Counted from the first letter of the stretch, positions 49,732 to 59,045 are shown. The stretch is DNA of 64,000 nucleotides from Mycolicibacterium rhodesiae NBB3 (GCF_000230895.2 NC_016604.1:5952001-6016000), one strand, 5' to 3'. Program-made: numbers and translations. Notes: generated by a model from the sequence alone, not told the origin.

Positions 49732-51587
49732 CAGGCATGCCCCTCTTCTGGATCGTCGAACAGCGGGCGGATGCCACGCGCAGCTTGGATTTCGTCATTG
49801 CTGGTACCGGCGGCCACCATCGGCCACACCTGGGCGTCGGCGCCGACGATGAAGTCGATCACGACCGGGCGGTCATTGATCTCACGGGCCTGCGCGATGA
49901 CTGCCTCGACGTCTTCGGCACGCTCACAACGCAACCCGACGCAGCCCAGCGCCTCGGCCAGCTTCACGAAGTCCGGGATGCGATGTGAGTGGGTGGCCAG
50001 ATCGGTTTGGCTGTACCGCTCTTCGTAGAACAGCGTCTGCCATTGCCGCACCATGCCCAGATTCCCGTTGTTGATGATGGCCACCTTGATCGGCGCACCC
50101 TCGACCGCGCACGTGGCCAACTCCTGGTTGGTCATCTGGAAGCAGCCATCACCGTCGATCGCCCAGACCTCTGCTTCGGGACGGCCGAACTTGGCGCCCA
50201 TCGCCGCCGGGACGGCGTAACCCATGGTCCCCAGCCCGCCCGAGTTCAACCAGGTCTTCGGCTTCTCATAGGAGATGAACTGCGCGGCCCACATCTGGTG
50301 CTGCCCAACGCCTGCGACGTACACGGCGTCCGGACCCGCCATCTTGCCCAGAGTTTCGATGACGTACTCGGGCGACAGGCTTCCGTCACTCTGCGCCCCG
50401 TAGCTCAGCGGGTAGGTCGCCTGCACACCGCGCAGGTATTCCCACCAGGCCTCGATCTTGCTCGCTCCGGTGCCCCCATCGCGCCGCAACACTTCGGTGA
50501 GGTCGGTGATCACCGCTTTGACATCACCGACGATGGGAACGTCGGCGTGGCGGTTCTTACCGATCTCGGCCGGATCGATGTCGGCGTGGATGACTTTGGC
50601 TTCTGGCGCAAAGGAATCCAGCTTGCCGGTCACCCGATCATCGAAACGAGTGCCGAGCGCGATCAACAGATCGCTGCGCTGCAACGCGGCGACGGCGGCC
50701 ACCGTGCCGTGCATTCCGGGCATACCCATGTTCTGCGGATGGCTGTCCGGGAACGCGCCGCGGGCCATCAGCGTGGTGACGACCGGAATGCCGGTCAGCT
50801 CGGCCAGATTCAGTAACTGTTCGCTGGCCTCGCCGCGGATCACGCCGCCGCCGACGTACAGCACCGGCTTACGCGCCGCCGCGATGAGCTTGGCCGCTTC
50901 GCGGATCTGTCTGCTGTGCGGTTTGGTGTTCGGCTTGTAGCCGGGCAGATCGATCTGGGGCGGCCAGCTGAACGTGCACTGCCCCTGCAGAACATCCTTG
51001 GGGATGTCGACGAGCACCGGACCGGGCCGGCCCGATCGCGCGATGTGAAACGCTTCGGCCATCACACGGGCGATGTCGTCACCCTTGCGCACCAGGAAGT
51101 TGTGCTTGGTGATCGGCATCGTGATGCCGGAGATGTCAGCTTCCTGAAACGCGTCGGTGCCGATCAGCGCACGGCCGACCTGTCCCGTGACGGCGACAAC
51201 CGGAATCGAGTCCATGTACGCGTCGGCGAGCGGTGTGACCAGGTTGGTCGCGCCGGGACCTGACGTCGCCATGCACACACCGACCCTGCCCGTCGCGTGC
51301 GCGTATCCACTTGCGGCGTGCCCGGCGCCCTGTTCGTGACGCACCAGCACGTGGCGTAGCTTCTGCGAGTCGAAAAGCGGGTCGTAGACCGGCAACACGG
51401 CACCACCGGGGATTCCGAAGATGGTGTCGACGTCGAGTTCCTCCAGCGAACGGATTACCGCCTGCGCTCCGGTGAGCTGATGCGGCGCAATGCGTTTGGA
51501 TGCCGCTGGACGGGCCTCGGGGACGGCGTGTGTCCCGTTCGTCGCGGTCTCCGAATGCTCGGGCGGTCGCGTGGTGGGTGCGCTCAC
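49731..51587 (-). CDS. ilvB: Acetolactate synthase, catalytic subunit
   Basis: A 618-residue ThDP- and FAD-dependent enzyme that joins two pyruvates, or pyruvate with 2-oxobutyrate. The catalytic glutamate lies in VRHEQGAGHAASGYA, and the ThDP motif is GDGCFQMTNQELATC ... NNGNLGMVRQWQ. The first 30 residues are variable. GTG at 51587 is the start. An attenuator leader precedes it. Corresponds to ilvB1. Confidence 0.97.
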   Translation of the reverse strand: MSAPTTRPPEHSETATNGTHAVPEARPAASKRIAPHQLTGAQAVIRSLEELDVDTIFGIPGGAVLPVYDPLFDSQKLRHVLVRHEQGAGHAASGYAHATGRVGVCMATSGPGATNLVTPLADAYMDSIPVVAVTGQVGRALIGTDAFQEADISGITMPITKHNFLVRKGDDIARVMAEAFHIARSGRPGPVLVDIPKDVLQGQCTFSWPPQIDLPGYKPNTKPHSRQIREAAKLIAAARKPVLYVGGGVIRGEASEQLLNLAELTGIPVVTTLMARGAFPDSHPQNMGMPGMHGTVAAVAALQRSDLLIALGTRFDDRVTGKLDSFAPEAKVIHADIDPAEIGKNRHADVPIVGDVKAVITDLTEVLRRDGGTGASKIEAWWEYLRGVQATYPLSYGAQSDGSLSPEYVIETLGKMAGPDAVYVAGVGQHQMWAAQFISYEKPKTWLNSGGLGTMGYAVPAAMGAKFGRPEAEVWAIDGDGCFQMTNQELATCAVEGAPIKVAIINNGNLGMVRQWQTLFYEERYSQTDLATHSHRIPDFVKLAEALGCVGLRCERAEDVEAVIAQAREINDRPVVIDFIVGADAQVWPMVAAGTSNDEIQAARGIRPLFDDPEEGHA

Positions 51588-51644
51588 GATCGTCTCTCTC
51601 TGTTCCTGGTCGTTTCTAGGGTCTCAAACCGGTGGTGGGGCAAG

Positions 51645-51680
51645 AAAAAACCCCCGCCAGCTGGGCTGCTGTACGAGGGT
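51645..51680 (-). terminator. Attenuator terminator in the ilvB leader
   Basis: On the minus strand ACCCTC (51680-51675) can pair with GGGGGT (51655-51650), enclosing a CAGC/GCTG inner stem, and six T residues follow (51650-51645). This is an intrinsic terminator placed about 60 bp before the ilvB start and just after the leader peptide stop. Confidence 0.72.
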
Positions 51681-51698
51681 CGCGCGTCGATGTTTTGG

Positions 51699-51770
51699 CT
51701 ATGCCCGGGTGAGGGCAAGCGCGGCATCAACGCGCTTCCCAATTACTACGAGCATTCCCGGGGCCTGCAT
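51699..51770 (-). CDS. ilvB leader peptide
   Basis: A 23-codon frame from ATG 51770, MQAPG followed by MLVVIGKRVDAALALTRA. The second part alone (from ATG 51755) has seven Leu, Val or Ile codons in 18, including a run of Leu-Val-Val-Ile. Ribosome stalling there when branched-chain aminoacyl-tRNAs are scarce would prevent the downstream terminator from forming. The ATG at 51770 nearly coincides with the predicted transcript start, so translation may begin without a leader. Confidence 0.7.
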   Translation of the reverse strand: MQAPGMLVVIGKRVDAALALTRA

Positions 51771-51778
51771 AACACTCG

Positions 51779-51808
51779 ACGGTAGCCTCCGTACTGGTCA
51801 CAGGTCAA
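51779..51808 (-). promoter_or_regulatory. Promoter of the ilvBNC operon
   Basis: Minus strand TTGACC (51808-51803), 18-bp spacer, TACCGT (51784-51779). The start point is expected at about 51772, two bases before the leader peptide ATG. Confidence 0.62.
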
Positions 51809-51881
51809 ATTGCCGGCAACCTCTCCCGCGGCCGCAGTTCCCGACAGTCCGCTGGGTCCCACGACGGCCGCCGGTGCGAAG

Positions 51882-52280
51882 ATGGCGGGTGTGAGCGCGG
51901 ACGCCGATCAGAAACCCGTCATCATCAGGATTTCTCCGATGGCGCATTTCGCAGTCGGCTTCCTGATCGTGGGCATGCTCGCGGTGATTCTTGCCGGCCC
52001 GCCCTGGGTCGCACTGATCCTCCTCATTCCGATCACGCTCTCGTTGGCGATCGTCAGATACCGGACGATCGCCGACACTAAGACGGTGACCGCACGGACA
52101 CTTCTGAGCAGCGAGACCGTGGGCTGGGATGACATCGACGGTCTGCGTTTCAGCAGGTCCTCGTGGGCGACCGCGCACCTCAAGGACGGCCGGGAACTCC
52201 GGCTCCCCGCGGTGACCTTCGCGACCCTGCCCCAACTCACCGAGGTCAGCGGGGGACGCGTGCCCAACCCGTACGGCTAG
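51882..52280 (+). CDS. cfp6: PH-domain membrane protein Cfp6
   Basis: A 132-residue protein with two membrane helices (about residues 20-60) and a bPH2-like domain containing VGWDDIDGLRFSRSSWATAHLKDGRELRLPAVTFA. From MAHFAVGF onward it matches my memory of Cfp6 (Rv3004, 112 aa), found in culture filtrate. ATG at 51882 was chosen; the M. tuberculosis annotation begins at the Met 20 residues later. Function unknown. Confidence 0.82.
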   Translation: MAGVSADADQKPVIIRISPMAHFAVGFLIVGMLAVILAGPPWVALILLIPITLSLAIVRYRTIADTKTVTARTLLSSETVGWDDIDGLRFSRSSWATAHLKDGRELRLPAVTFATLPQLTEVSGGRVPNPYG

Positions 52281-52284
52281 GTCG

Positions 52285-53115
52285 CTACCCCAGCGGATTG
52301 CCGCCGTTGAGCAACACCCACACGGCGACACCGGCACCGACACCGGCCAGTAGGGCAATGAACGAGCCGACGAACGGACGGCGCGCCCACCCGCGTCCGG
52401 CATCGAAGCCGTAGCGGCCGGGACCGGTCAGGATCAACGCTGCGACCGCGCCGGCCAGGAAGACTTTGTACTCGTGACCGTCGGTGAGGAACGACGACAG
52501 CCTGGCGGCTTCGTGCGCCGCCATCGCATCGGCCAGCAGGCCTGTCACCAGGTACGCCAGCGCACCTGCCGCGGCCACCGGCGTGAAAAGGCCGAGAACG
52601 AGGAGCAGTCCGGCGGCGAGCTGACCGATCGTCGTGACGTAGGTCAGGATTTCGCCGTACTTGAATCCCATTGCGGTCAGCGAGTCCCGCCAGCCATCCA
52701 GACCGGGTCCGCCCCACAAGCCCAACGCCTTCTGCAGTCCGTGCACGATCAGGATCGCGCCGGCGCCCAGACGCAAGAGGAAGAGTCCCAGGTCAACGGT
52801 GCCGCGGCGGTGTTCCACCTGGCTGTCCAGATCGGGTCCGAACTCGGTGGGTTCCGCCCCGAATGAGGACATCGCGTGCCGGCCGCTCGGTTGTACGTAG
52901 GGAAGCGGCTCGGGATCGTTGAGCAGCGAGTAGCCGGGAGTCACCACCGAGGTCTGACCCGAGTCGTACGACGGGATCGCAGTGGTTTCGAAGTCGCCGG
53001 AGTAATTCGCCGACGGAAGATCGTCGTCCGGGTCGACCAGGCTTGCCGACATGGGGCGCCCTGCCGCGTCGTCGGGCCGCTGCCACGCGCTCGGGTCGTG
53101 GGGATTACTGGTCAC
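52285..53115 (-). CDS. DoxX-family membrane protein
   Basis: A 276-residue protein. The first 120 residues are polar with Ser, Asp and Pro; the rest is a four-helix DoxX domain (GLFLLRLGAGAILIVHGLQKALGLWGGPGL; AAGLLLVLGLFTPVAAAGAL). The position matches Rv3005c, whose product is linked in the literature to a membrane oxidoreductase complex with SodA and SseA for thiol-oxidative stress. Convergent with cfp6, 4 bp apart. Confidence 0.87.
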   Translation of the reverse strand: MTSNPHDPSAWQRPDDAAGRPMSASLVDPDDDLPSANYSGDFETTAIPSYDSGQTSVVTPGYSLLNDPEPLPYVQPSGRHAMSSFGAEPTEFGPDLDSQVEHRRGTVDLGLFLLRLGAGAILIVHGLQKALGLWGGPGLDGWRDSLTAMGFKYGEILTYVTTIGQLAAGLLLVLGLFTPVAAAGALAYLVTGLLADAMAAHEAARLSSFLTDGHEYKVFLAGAVAALILTGPGRYGFDAGRGWARRPFVGSFIALLAGVGAGVAVWVLLNGGNPLG

Positions 53116-53255
53116 ATCTGCCAGCGTAAGTGCTAGTCACCCGTGAACCGGGCATTGGCGCGGCGCTTTCGGCGCACTATTCGCGGGCCGTTCACCGGGC
53201 GCGGCGACGGCATGCGCGTGGCGCGCACGGCCGAACAATCCGTAACCTGGCTCGC

Positions 53256-54377
53256 ATGAGATTGCGCCGGCCCGTACGGGGTGCGCTCGCCGTCGTGTGC
53301 GCGGCATTGCTGGTCGGGTCCGGCTGCGCGCGTTTCGACGACCTTCAGTCGCAGCCGTTCACCACCGAGCCGGAACTGGCGCCCGGGCCGACGTCGTCGC
53401 CCCCTCCCCCTCCGCCGCTGCCGCCCAAGCCATTCCCCAAGGAATGCCCGGCGCCCGGTGTGATGCAGGGCTGCCTGGAAAGCACCAGCGGGTTGATCAT
53501 GCTGCCCGATAGCCAATCGGCCCTGGTGGCCGAGCGGACCACAGGTGCGGTCAAGGAGGTGTCGGTACGCGCCGAACCCAAGGTCAAGACTGTTTTGCCC
53601 GTCGACGGCAGCGGCGACGGCGGACTCATGGACATCGTCTTGTCACCGACGTACAACCAGGATCGGCTGATGTATGCGTACGTCAGCACCCCCACCGACA
53701 ACCGGGTCATCCGCATCGCCGACGACGACATCCCCAAGCCGATCCTGACCGGCATTCCCAAGGGCGGCAGCGGGAACACGGGGTCGCTGATCTTCACCAG
53801 CCCGACCACACTGCTGGTACAGACCGGCGACGCGGGCGATCCCGCTCAGGCGGGCGATCCTCGTTCGCTGGCGGGCAAGGTGCTGCGCATCGAGCAGCCC
53901 ACGACCGTCGACCAGGCACCCACCACGACGGCCCTGTCAGGCCTCGGTGCGGGCGGTGGGATGTGTATCGACCCGTCGGACGAGTCGCTGTACATCACGG
54001 ATCGCACCCCGACCGGTGACCGACTGCAGCGCATCACCAAGGACTCGAAGGTGTCGACGGTGTGGACCTGGCCCGATCGGCCCGGAGTCGCCGGCTGTGC
54101 AGCACTCGACGGCACCGTGCTGGTGAACCTCGTGAACACCAAGCAGTCGGTCGCCGTTCGGCTGGCACCCGAGACCGGCGCCGTCACCGGCGATCCCGAG
54201 GTGGTCCGCCAAGACCTGCACGGGCATGCCTGGGCGATGGCGGTGTCGCCCGACGGCAACATCTGGGGCGCAACCATCAATAAGACGGCCGGCGATGCCG
54301 AGAAGCTGGACGACGTCGTGTTCCCGCTGTTCCCGCAGGGCGGCGGCTTCCCACGCACCAACGCCGACAACACGTGA
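53256..54377 (+). CDS. lppZ: Lipoprotein LppZ, glucose/sorbosone dehydrogenase-like
   Basis: A 373-residue exported lipoprotein. The signal peptide ends in the lipobox LVGSGC (Cys about 24), followed by a proline-rich stretch. The rest is a six-bladed propeller of the GSDH/PQQ-dehydrogenase kind, with GGLMDIVLSPTYNQDRLMYAYVS, SLAGKVLRI and GHAWAMAVSPDGNIWG. It resembles Rv3006. ATG at 53256 gives a complete signal peptide; the upstream open frame has no use. The substrate is unknown. Confidence 0.88.
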   Translation: MRLRRPVRGALAVVCAALLVGSGCARFDDLQSQPFTTEPELAPGPTSSPPPPPPLPPKPFPKECPAPGVMQGCLESTSGLIMLPDSQSALVAERTTGAVKEVSVRAEPKVKTVLPVDGSGDGGLMDIVLSPTYNQDRLMYAYVSTPTDNRVIRIADDDIPKPILTGIPKGGSGNTGSLIFTSPTTLLVQTGDAGDPAQAGDPRSLAGKVLRIEQPTTVDQAPTTTALSGLGAGGGMCIDPSDESLYITDRTPTGDRLQRITKDSKVSTVWTWPDRPGVAGCAALDGTVLVNLVNTKQSVAVRLAPETGAVTGDPEVVRQDLHGHAWAMAVSPDGNIWGATINKTAGDAEKLDDVVFPLFPQGGGFPRTNADNT

Positions 54378-54403
54378 TCCGCGGGTAGTCAGCTGGGACT
54401 GTC

Positions 54404-55906
54404 CTAGCTGCAGGCGGCCAATACCAGTTCGCGGACCCGCGCCGCGTCAGCCTGACCCTTGGTCGCCTTCATCACGGCACCGACGATCGCACCCGCGGCC
54501 TGGACCTTGCCCCCGCGAATCTTTTCCGCGACATCAGGATTGGCGGCCAGAGCTTCGTCGACGGCCGCCTGGATAAGCGAATCATCGCGCACGACGGCTA
54601 GCCCGCGATCGGCCATCACCTGTTCGGGCTCGCCTTCCCCGGCCAGCACACCCTCCACGACCTGACGGGCCAACTTGTTCGACAGCTTGCCCTCGTCGAC
54701 CAGCTTCACCACGGCCGCGACCTGCGCCGGGGTGATCGGCAGCGCGTCGAGTTCGATTCCAGCCTCATTGGCCTTCTGCACCAGGAAGTTTCCCCACCAT
54801 GCCCGAGCCGACTCGCTCGATGCGCCGTGTTCGACCGTCGCGGCCACCAGATCGATGGCGCCGTTGTTGACCAGATCGCGCATGACCTCGTCGGAGATGC
54901 CCCACTCCTGCTGAATCCGCTTGCGGGTCAACCACGGTAGCTCGGGAATGGTGCCGCGCAGCCGTTCGACGAGTTCGGCACTGGGTGCGACCGGCTCGAG
55001 GTCGGGCTCGGGGAAATACCGGTAGTCCTGTGCCGTCTCCTTGCTGCGACCCGCGGTGGTGTAGCCGTCTTCATGGAAGTGACGGGTCTCCTGGGTGATG
55101 GAGCCGCCCGCTTCGAGAACCGCTGCCTGGCGCCGCATCTCGTAGCGCACAGCGACTTCCACGCTCTTGAGCGAGTTCACGTTCTTGGTCTCGGTACGCG
55201 TACCGAACTCCGTGGCGCCGGTGAGTTTCAGCGACACGTTCGAGTCACACCGCATCGAACCCTGGTCCATCCGCACATCGGAAACACCCAAGGCGCGCAA
55301 CAGGTCTCGCAGTGCAGTCACGTAGGCCCTGGCGATCTCCGGCGCGCGTTCCCCGGTGCCTTCGATGGGCTTGCTGACGATCTCGATCAGCGGCACACCG
55401 GCACGGTTGTAGTCGAGCAGCGACGTGGTCGCGCCCTCGATGCGGCCGGAGTCGCTGCCGAGGTGCGTGAGCTTGCCGGTGTCCTCCTCCATGTGCGCGC
55501 GTTCGATCTCCACGCGCCAAGTGGTGCCGTCCTCGAGCGGGACGTCGAGATAGCCGTTGACGGCGATCGGCTCGTCGTACTGGCTGATCTGGTAGTTCTT
55601 CGGCTGGTCGGGGTAGAAGTAGTTCTTCCTGGCGAACCGGCCCCACGGCGCGATGTCGCAATTGAGCGCCAATCCGATCCGGATGGCCGACTCGACCGCG
55701 GACTGGTTGAGCACGGGCAGGGATCCGGGCAGACCGAGGCACACCGGGCACACCTGGGTATTGGGCTCGCCGCCGAACTCATTCGTGCAACCGCAGAACA
55801 TCTTGGTGGCGGTGGACAGCTCGACGTGGACTTCCATGCCCATGACGGGTTCGTAGCGGGCGATGACCTCGTCGTAGTCAAGGAGCTCGGAGGCGGCGAC
55901 AGTCAT
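54404..55906 (-). CDS. gatB: Aspartyl/glutamyl-tRNA amidotransferase subunit B
   Basis: A 500-residue kinase-like subunit that phosphorylates the misacylated tRNA and delivers ammonia. Motifs: MGMEVHVELSTATKMFCGC near 20, PNTQVCPVCLGLPGSLPVLN, SLLDYNRAGVPLIEIVS, and the YqeY-like tail at the C-terminus. It is separated from gatA by pfkA, as in M. tuberculosis. Confidence 0.97.
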   Translation of the reverse strand: MTVAASELLDYDEVIARYEPVMGMEVHVELSTATKMFCGCTNEFGGEPNTQVCPVCLGLPGSLPVLNQSAVESAIRIGLALNCDIAPWGRFARKNYFYPDQPKNYQISQYDEPIAVNGYLDVPLEDGTTWRVEIERAHMEEDTGKLTHLGSDSGRIEGATTSLLDYNRAGVPLIEIVSKPIEGTGERAPEIARAYVTALRDLLRALGVSDVRMDQGSMRCDSNVSLKLTGATEFGTRTETKNVNSLKSVEVAVRYEMRRQAAVLEAGGSITQETRHFHEDGYTTAGRSKETAQDYRYFPEPDLEPVAPSAELVERLRGTIPELPWLTRKRIQQEWGISDEVMRDLVNNGAIDLVAATVEHGASSESARAWWGNFLVQKANEAGIELDALPITPAQVAAVVKLVDEGKLSNKLARQVVEGVLAGEGEPEQVMADRGLAVVRDDSLIQAAVDEALAANPDVAEKIRGGKVQAAGAIVGAVMKATKGQADAARVRELVLAACS

Positions 55907-55930
55907 GATTCCGATCCTAGTAAGGGCACC

Positions 55931-56962
55931 TCAGCCGAAGAATTCGGCGGCGTCGTCGTAGCGACTCTGCGGCACGAGCTTGAGCTGGCGCACCGCGTCG
56001 GCGAGCGGCACCCGGCCGATCTCCTGACCTCGCAGCGACACCATCATCCCGTATTCACCCGCGTGCGCGGCGTCAGCGGCGTTCACCCCGAAGCGGGTGG
56101 CGAGGATCCGGTCGTAGGGCGTCGGCGTCCCGCCACGCTGAACGTGTCCGAGGACGGTGACGCGCACCTCTTTGTTGATCCGCTTCTCGACTTCGACCGC
56201 GAGCTGTTGTGCGACGCCCGTGAACTTCTCGTGCCCGAATTCGTCGATGCCGCCTGGGCGCAACTGCGTCGTACCTTCCGCCGGCTTGGCGCCTTCGGCC
56301 ACCACGCAGATGAAATGGGCGTCGCCGCGGACGAACCGCTGCTTGATCAGCCGGCACACTTCTTCGACGTCATAGGGCTGTTCGGGGATCAATGTCATAT
56401 GCGCACCGGACGCGAGGCCGGCGTTCAACGCGATCCAGCCGGCGTGGCGGCCCATCACCTCGACCAGCATCACGCGCTGATGCGACTCGGCGGTGCTGTG
56501 CAGGCGATCGATTGCCTCGGCGGCGACACCCAGCGCGGTGTCATGTCCGAAGGTCACATCCGTGCAGTCGATGTCGTTGTCGATGGTCTTGGGTACACCC
56601 ACCACCGGCACGTTCTCCTCGGAGAGCCAGTGGGCCGCGGTCAGCGTGCCCTCGCCGCCGATCGGGATCAGCACATCGATGCCGTTGTCGTCGAGCGTCT
56701 GCTTGATCTGATCGAGCCCGGCCCGCAGTTTGTCGGGATGCACCCGGGCGGTGCCCAGCATCGTGCCGCCCTTGGCCAGCAACCGATCGTTGCGATCGTC
56801 GTTGGCCAGCTGGATCCGCCGGTCCTCGAGGAGGCCGCGCCACCCGTCCAGAAAACCGACCACCTTGGATCCGTAGCGCACGTCGCATGTGCGGACGACG
56901 GCGCGGATCACCGCATTCAGGCCGGGACAGTCGCCTCCGCCAGTGAGTACTCCGATGCGCAT
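55931..56962 (-). CDS. pfkA: 6-phosphofructokinase
   Basis: A 343-residue phosphofructokinase of glycolysis. RIGVLTGGGDCPGLNAVIRA opens the protein, IGGEGTLTAA covers the phosphoryl-donor site and VPKTIDNDIDCTD the catalytic loop. Gly in GGEGT points to ATP as donor, while the Lys of PKTIDND is shared with PPi-type and group III ATP enzymes. ATG at 56962. It lies inside the gat cluster. Confidence 0.95.
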   Translation of the reverse strand: MRIGVLTGGGDCPGLNAVIRAVVRTCDVRYGSKVVGFLDGWRGLLEDRRIQLANDDRNDRLLAKGGTMLGTARVHPDKLRAGLDQIKQTLDDNGIDVLIPIGGEGTLTAAHWLSEENVPVVGVPKTIDNDIDCTDVTFGHDTALGVAAEAIDRLHSTAESHQRVMLVEVMGRHAGWIALNAGLASGAHMTLIPEQPYDVEEVCRLIKQRFVRGDAHFICVVAEGAKPAEGTTQLRPGGIDEFGHEKFTGVAQQLAVEVEKRINKEVRVTVLGHVQRGGTPTPYDRILATRFGVNAADAAHAGEYGMMVSLRGQEIGRVPLADAVRQLKLVPQSRYDDAAEFFG

Positions 56963-56979
56963 TGGTCCATCCTCCCCCG

Positions 56980-58461
56980 TCAGATCGCAGTTGGCAGCGG
57001 ACCTCGTGCAACTTCATAGGCGGCACCAACTTTGTAGAGCCGGTCATCGGCCAGGGCGGGGGCCATGATCTGCAGGCCGACCGGCAGGTTGTCGTCGGCC
57101 GACAGGCCCGACGGCACCGACATACCGCAGTGGCCGGCCAGGTTCAACGGAAGCGTGCACAGGTCGAAGAGGTACATCGCCAGCGGATCATCGACCTTCT
57201 CCCCCAACCGGAACGCAGTCGTCGGGGTCGCCGGTGAGATCAGCACGTCGACCTTCTGGTAGGCCTCGTCGAGATCGCGGGCGATCAGCGTCCGCACCTT
57301 CTGCGCCTGGTTGTAGTAGGCGTCGTAATAGCCCGCCGACAACGCATAAGTGCCAATCATGATGCGGCGCTTCACTTCTGGGCCGAATCCGGCGGCACGG
57401 GTCAACGCCATCACCTCCTCGGCGCTGTGCGTCCCGTCATCCCCGACGCGCAACCCGTATCGCATGGCATCGAAACGCGCGAGATTCGACGACACCTCCG
57501 ACGGCAGGATCAAGTAGTACGCGGGCAGCGAGTAGTCGAAGTGCGGGCAGTCGACCTCGCTGACTTCAGCGCCCAACGCGGTCAGCTGGTCGACGGCGGC
57601 ATTGAACGACGCAAGCACGCCGGCCTCGTACCCGTCGCCGCGCAGCTGCTTCACCACCCCGATCCGCACTCCTTTCAGATCGCCGTCCGCGCCCGTCTTG
57701 GCCGCCGCCACCACATCGGGCACCGCGGCGTCGACAGACGTCGAGTCCTTCGGGTCGTGTCCGGCGATCACCTCGTGCAGCAGAGCGGTGTCCAGCACCG
57801 TGCGCGCGCACGGCCCGCCCTGATCCAGCGACGAGGCGCAGGCGATCAGTCCGTAGCGCGACACCGTGCCGTACGTCGGTTTCACCCCAACCGTCGAGGT
57901 CAGCGCCGCGGGCTGACGGATCGAGCCGCCGGTGTCGGACCCGATGGCCAGCGGCGCCTGGAACGCTGCGAGCGCTGCGGCGCTCCCGCCACCTGAGCCT
58001 CCTGGCACGCGGCCCGTGTCCCAGGGGTTGCGGGTCGGACCGTATGCCGAGTTCTCGGTCGAGCTGCCCATCGCGAACTCGTCCATGTTCGTCTTGCCCA
58101 GGATCGGGATGCCCGCCGCACGCAGCCGCGCGGTGACCGTCGCGTCGTAGGGCGACGTCCACCCCTCGAGGATTTTCGACCCGCAGGTGGTCGGCATGTC
58201 GGTGGTGGTGAACACGTCCTTGAGCGCCAGCGGCACACCGGCCAGCGGCGACGGCAGCGTCTCGCCGGCGGCGACCAGCGCGTCCACCCGTGCCGCCTCG
58301 GCCAGCGCCTTGTCTTCGGCGACGTGCAGGAAGGCGTGGTACTCGCCGTCGGTGGACGCGATCTGATCCAGACAGGCCCGCGTCGCCTCGGTGGACGACA
58401 CCTCCTTGGCCGCGATCTTGGCGCCCAACGTCGCGGCGTCGAGCCGGGTCAGGTCGCTCAC
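56980..58461 (-). CDS. gatA: Aspartyl/glutamyl-tRNA amidotransferase subunit A
   Basis: A 493-residue amidase-signature enzyme that frees ammonia from glutamine. The Ser-cisSer-Lys triad region is visible as LALKDVFTTTDMPTTCGSKIL, and as PGGSGGGSAAALAAF with SDTGGSIRQPAAL. GTG at 58461 overlaps the gatC stop (GTGA at 58458-58461) and is preceded by GGGGGAGG. The open frame further upstream belongs to gatC territory. Confidence 0.97.
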   Translation of the reverse strand: MSDLTRLDAATLGAKIAAKEVSSTEATRACLDQIASTDGEYHAFLHVAEDKALAEAARVDALVAAGETLPSPLAGVPLALKDVFTTTDMPTTCGSKILEGWTSPYDATVTARLRAAGIPILGKTNMDEFAMGSSTENSAYGPTRNPWDTGRVPGGSGGGSAAALAAFQAPLAIGSDTGGSIRQPAALTSTVGVKPTYGTVSRYGLIACASSLDQGGPCARTVLDTALLHEVIAGHDPKDSTSVDAAVPDVVAAAKTGADGDLKGVRIGVVKQLRGDGYEAGVLASFNAAVDQLTALGAEVSEVDCPHFDYSLPAYYLILPSEVSSNLARFDAMRYGLRVGDDGTHSAEEVMALTRAAGFGPEVKRRIMIGTYALSAGYYDAYYNQAQKVRTLIARDLDEAYQKVDVLISPATPTTAFRLGEKVDDPLAMYLFDLCTLPLNLAGHCGMSVPSGLSADDNLPVGLQIMAPALADDRLYKVGAAYEVARGPLPTAI

Positions 58462-58757
58462 TCTGCCTCCCCCAGAATCCGCGGAACGGCGAATCGGCCG
58501 TCGACCGCCTTGGGCGCCTCGGCCAGTGCTTCCTCCTGGGTAAGGCACGGTTCGACAGCGTCAGGACGGAACACGTTGACGTCTTTGAGCGGATTGCCGG
58601 TCGGGTCGACCCCGGCGACGTCGACGGCCTGGATCTGACTGACATGACTGATGATGGCGTCCAGCTGTCCGGCGAAGCTGTCCAACTCGTCCTCGGTCAG
58701 GGCGAGGCGGGCCAGGCGCGCCAAATGGGCCACCTCGTCTCGAGAGATCTGCGACAC
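58458..58757 (-). CDS. gatC: Aspartyl/glutamyl-tRNA amidotransferase subunit C
   Basis: A 99-residue stabilising subunit wrapping around GatA and GatB. SQISRDEVAHLARLARLALTEDEL at the N-terminus and FRPDAVEP in the middle are diagnostic. GTG at 58757 with GGGAG upstream gives the normal length; a TTG three codons earlier is less likely. Confidence 0.94.
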   Translation of the reverse strand: MSQISRDEVAHLARLARLALTEDELDSFAGQLDAIISHVSQIQAVDVAGVDPTGNPLKDVNVFRPDAVEPCLTQEEALAEAPKAVDGRFAVPRILGEAE

Positions 58758-58768
58758 GACTCCCAACC

Positions 58769-58885
58769 CTAGTCAGGCAGGATTCCGTGCTGCCGCGCGC
58801 TGTGCTCCAACCGCAGCTGCTCCTCACGCAGGAGGCAGCTGACGTTGCGAAGGTCGCGAATCTGTTCCTCCACGTCAAGGCTCAT
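58769..58885 (-). CDS. Possible 38-residue coiled-coil microprotein upstream of gatC
   Basis: A small frame in the otherwise empty 288-bp gap before Rv3013-like gene: MSLDVEEQIRDLRNVSCLLR followed by EEQLRLEHSARQHGILPD. It is rich in Leu, Glu and Arg with helix-like spacing. It ends 11 bp before gatC on the same strand. No ribosome site precedes the ATG. It may be chance. Confidence 0.3.
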   Translation of the reverse strand: MSLDVEEQIRDLRNVSCLLREEQLRLEHSARQHGILPD

Positions 58886-59045
58886 GAAAAAGCACGCCGA
58901 AACCGGCGTCGAACGGCTCAAGCAGTGCCTCGAACACAATCGTTGCGACAACTACTCATAGCCGGGGGTGAACAGGCGGTACGCCGCGTGCCCGACCTGA
59001 CCACCGGCCGATACCGGAATGCTGACCGTCAGGCGCTGTGAAACA

